DNA of 8,666 bases. It comes from an uncultured Bacteroidales bacterium (GTDB taxonomy: Bacteria > Bacteroidota > Bacteroidia > Bacteroidales > JAUNSR01). This document shows, piece after piece, positions 6,770 to 8,666 of this stretch. The notes beneath the pieces are model-generated. The model had not been told where the DNA came from. It saw nothing but the letters and a program-made list of their open reading frames with translations, and searched no databases. A program made the position numbers and the translations under genes. Position 1 is the first letter of the stretch. The number at the start of each line of letters is the position of its first letter. The DNA lies in assembly GCA_947074245.1 (NCBI GenBank), contig CAMTOW010000068.1, positions 1-8,666 on the forward strand, read 5' to 3'.

Positions 6770-7423
6770 ATGAAATTCTTTCTGGATACAGCGAATTTGC
6801 AACAAATACAAGAAGCAGTCGATTTAGGTATAATTGATGGTGTTACCACCAACCCGTCATTGATGGCAAAAGAAGGAGTTCATGGTCTGGAAGCGATACA
6901 AGAGCATTATAAACGTATTGCAATGATGATAAACGGTGATGTAAGTGCCGAAGTTCTGTCTTCCGAAACGGATGATATGATTGAAGAAGGTTTACGACTG
7001 GCATCCATCGCTCAGAATATCGTAGTAAAGATTCCTTGCACAAAAGCGGGTATCAAAGCGATCCATATCTTGAAAGAAAAGGGTATTCGCACGAATTGTA
7101 CCTTGATTTTTAATGTCGGGCAGGCTATGCTTGCGGCAAAGGCGGGAGCTACGTATGTTTCTCCTTTTATTGGCCGTTTGGATGATATTGGTCAGGATGG
7201 AGTGGTTCTGATCGGTGATATCGTGGAAATTTTTAAAACTTACCAAATAAGCACGCAGGTTCTCGCCGCGTCAATTCGTAATCAATCTCATATTCAGCGT
7301 TGTATGAAGGTTGGCGCAGATGTGGCAACATGCCCGTTGGCACCGATTCTGAGTCTTCTGAATCATCCTCTGACTGACTCCGGATTGAAAACATTTATGG
7401 AAGATGCTCAAAAACTGAAATAA
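6770..7423 (+). CDS. tal: Transaldolase, small TalC/Fsa type
   Basis: This 217-residue cytoplasmic class I aldolase is predicted to move a dihydroxyacetone unit between sugar phosphates (sedoheptulose-7-P + glyceraldehyde-3-P to erythrose-4-P + fructose-6-P) in the non-oxidative pentose phosphate pathway. It shows the full small-transaldolase TIM-barrel: MKFFLDTANL with the active-site Asp6, DGVTTNPS (23-30) with Asn28, GDVSAEV (56-62), IVVKIP (84-89) with Schiff-base Lys87, TNCTLIF (108-114), and YVSPFIGRLDDIG (129-141). Against E. coli fructose-6-phosphate aldolase, the residues that separate the two activities are transaldolase-like: Glu61 where FsaA has Gln59, and Phe133 where FsaA has Tyr131. 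I therefore call transaldolase rather than aldolase. Length (about 215) is normal. The start is the ATG leading directly into the first beta strand. A porin gene follows on the same strand after 64 bp with no terminator between them. Confidence 0.95.
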   Translation: MKFFLDTANLQQIQEAVDLGIIDGVTTNPSLMAKEGVHGLEAIQEHYKRIAMMINGDVSAEVLSSETDDMIEEGLRLASIAQNIVVKIPCTKAGIKAIHILKEKGIRTNCTLIFNVGQAMLAAKAGATYVSPFIGRLDDIGQDGVVLIGDIVEIFKTYQISTQVLAASIRNQSHIQRCMKVGADVATCPLAPILSLLNHPLTDSGLKTFMEDAQKLK

Positions 7424-7428
7424 AGCCA

Positions 7429-7436
7429 TAAATTTG
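7429..7436 (+). promoter_or_regulatory. Candidate -7 promoter element for the porin gene
   Basis: TAAATTTG, followed by CA, is an exact TAnnTTTG match in the 64-bp gap between the transaldolase stop and the porin ATG. It would give a leader of about 45 nt. No TTTG -33 box is visible, because that region falls inside the transaldolase coding end. If real, the porin can be made independently of the transaldolase. Confidence 0.4.
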
Positions 7437-7487
7437 CAATCTTTTACTAGATTTTAGAATTAGAGATTGTAACACATTAGCTTATTA

Positions 7488-8573
7488 ATGAAAAGGAAAT
7501 GTCTTGGAATCCTTGCGTTTATCTTGTTGGCAGGATCTCCTTCAACTGTCGTTGCGCAAACGACGGAAGAGAACATTGCAGCCAAAGATTCTGTGAAAGA
7601 GTCTAAATGGTCTGCTAAACTGGATAAGATCCAGGAGAAGGTTGGTGATCACCTGAAGATCAGTGGTTTTATATTGGGAAGAGCCCAATATTGTTCTGCG
7701 AAAACCAATTATGGCGGATTTGATATCCGTATGTTACGCTTTATCGGAAGCGGGTCGATAACGAAAGATTTTGATTATCGCTTTCAGATGGAGTTTGCCG
7801 GTTCTCCTCGCATATTGGATGCTTGGTTACACTGGAAAAAATTCAGCTTCTTTCAGATTCGTGCCGGTCAGCAAAAACGACCGTTCGTTTATGAAAATCC
7901 TTGGTCGCCGGTTACATTGGGGATGAGTGAATACTCTCAAGCTACATTGAAGTTGGCAGGATTTTTTGACCGTGTGGGAGAGCATGCTTGTGGTGGTCGC
8001 GATGTCGGAATCACTTTCATGGGAGATCTGTTGCAGTTGCCCACGCATCATTTGTTTCGTTATGAAGTCGGGGTATATAACGGTAATGGTATCAACAAAA
8101 CGGATAATAACAACTCCAAAGATGTGATTGGTACCTTTTCTGTGCTCCCGATCAAACACCTTCAGATTGGTGGTGGTTTTTGGGTTGGCAAATTCGGTCC
8201 CGAAGGAGAATGTGTGGATCGTAAACGCTGGACAACCGGTTTTAAATATGATGATAAACGGTATGTGCTTGTCGGTGAGTATATTTCATCTCGCGGGAAG
8301 AAATATGGAGATGAAACGAGCGGAAATAAGGCGGATGGTTGGTATCTGACTGCTGGTGCGCCCGTTGCGAAGAAATTGAAAGCATTTGTTAAATATGACG
8401 TTTATCGCGACGATCAAACCTGGCGATCTCAGATTTCAAAATATTTCGTGGCTTTAAACTGGGAGTTGCATAAGAATCTGATTTTGCAGGCGACGTATTT
8501 CTATACCGACGATAATAATTTAGGTGTAAAGAATTATAATACAGCTGTTGCGCAAATGTTTGTCCGATTCTGA
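7488..8573 (+). CDS. Phosphate-selective-type outer membrane porin (OprO/OprP family)
   Basis: This 361-residue exported protein starts with a signal peptide: MKRK, the hydrophobic stretch CLGILAFILLAG, and probable cleavage after VVA at residue 23. A short charged, probably helical segment (about 25-55) is followed by a beta barrel of alternating polar and aromatic strands ending in a terminal Phe (MFVRF), the usual outer-membrane targeting end. Family-like stretches are KISGFILGRAQY (57-68), DIRMLRFIGSGSITKDFDYRFQMEFAG (79-105), IRAGQQKRPFVYE (124-136), GGRDVGITFMG (169-179) and RYEVGVYNGNGIN (191-203). These fit the porin O/P group (OprP-like anion pores), at a length slightly below Pseudomonas OprP. 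Substrate specificity for phosphate or pyrophosphate is inherited from the family name only; Bacteroidales members are mostly untested. The gene has two adjacent stop codons (TGA then TAA). It may be co-transcribed with the transaldolase gene. Confidence 0.88.
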   Translation: MKRKCLGILAFILLAGSPSTVVAQTTEENIAAKDSVKESKWSAKLDKIQEKVGDHLKISGFILGRAQYCSAKTNYGGFDIRMLRFIGSGSITKDFDYRFQMEFAGSPRILDAWLHWKKFSFFQIRAGQQKRPFVYENPWSPVTLGMSEYSQATLKLAGFFDRVGEHACGGRDVGITFMGDLLQLPTHHLFRYEVGVYNGNGINKTDNNNSKDVIGTFSVLPIKHLQIGGGFWVGKFGPEGECVDRKRWTTGFKYDDKRYVLVGEYISSRGKKYGDETSGNKADGWYLTAGAPVAKKLKAFVKYDVYRDDQTWRSQISKYFVALNWELHKNLILQATYFYTDDNNLGVKNYNTAVAQMFVRF

Positions 8574-8581
8574 TAAATGTA

Positions 8582-8605
8582 GGAATTCGGTTATTCGGAA
8601 TTTCC
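8582..8605 (+). other. Weak hairpin after the porin gene
   Basis: GGAATTC (8582-8588) can pair with GAATTTCC (8598-8605) around one bulged T, closing a 9-nt loop. ATTCGG occurs twice within it (8585-8590 and 8593-8598). It lies 8 bp past the porin stop, a good place for a terminator, but no T run follows, so it is not a standard intrinsic terminator. Confidence 0.3.
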
Positions 8606-8666
8606 AATTGGATAACTCCGACTTACCAGGCAAAATGATAACTTTTGAAAATATAAGAAACGCATC

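Noticed and set aside
7437..7469. Inverted repeat CAATCT...AGATTG before the porin gene
   Set aside because: A 6-bp AT-rich stem with a loop of about 20 nt is expected by chance in such sequence. No T run follows, so it is neither a terminator nor a recognised riboswitch.
8128..8349. Plus-strand open frame inside the porin gene
   Set aside because: It is an alternative reading frame within the porin coding sequence, with no independent support.
1..8666. CRISPR array, insertion sequence, phage or defence genes, tRNA/rRNA
   Set aside because: No regularly spaced repeats, transposase motifs, long terminal inverted repeats, nuclease/helicase defence proteins or RNA-gene sequences were recognised on either strand.

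Overview
This window looks like a stretch of Bacteroidales (Bacteroidota) chromosome. The reasons are an AT-rich base composition, start codons in A-rich contexts without Shine-Dalgarno sequences, several exact matches to the Bacteroidota -7 promoter element TAnnTTTG close to start codons, and gene types common in gut Bacteroidales. These are a POTRA-less Omp85 barrel, an ECF sigma factor, an RluF-type pseudouridine synthase with a basic tail, and an OprP/OprO-type porin. I cannot name the genus. I see no insertion sequence, phage gene, CRISPR array, tRNA or rRNA.

Layout from left to right: (1) a minus-strand outer-membrane Omp85-type barrel protein (92-1297) with its own terminator at 58-83; (2) an AT-rich gap of about 430 bp, then a plus-strand ECF sigma factor (1727-2230); (3) a minus-strand two-helix membrane protein of unknown function (2256-2777), convergent with the sigma gene; (4) a minus-strand RluF-like 23S rRNA pseudouridine synthase (3031-4137) ending before a strong hairpin at 2916-2952; (5) a divergently transcribed YbjN-domain protein (4301-4759); (6) a minus-strand NhaC-type Na+/H+ antiporter (4924-6393), convergent with ybjN and sharing a large bidirectional terminator (4803-4865); (7) an AT-rich gap of 376 bp; (8) a plus-strand TalC/Fsa-type transaldolase (6770-7423), followed 64 bp later by a phosphate-selective-type porin (7488-8573).

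Most genes are single transcription units, with divergent or convergent neighbours. The only plausible operon is transaldolase-porin, and even there a candidate promoter lies between the two. The genes do not form one pathway. They cover envelope transport (Omp85 barrel, porin, NhaC), ribosome modification (RluF), central carbon metabolism (transaldolase) and regulation (sigma factor).

I found no convincing new biological system here. The items most worth a second look are the uncharacterised two-helix membrane protein, the sigma factor with no adjacent anti-sigma gene, and the Omp85 protein reduced to a bare barrel.
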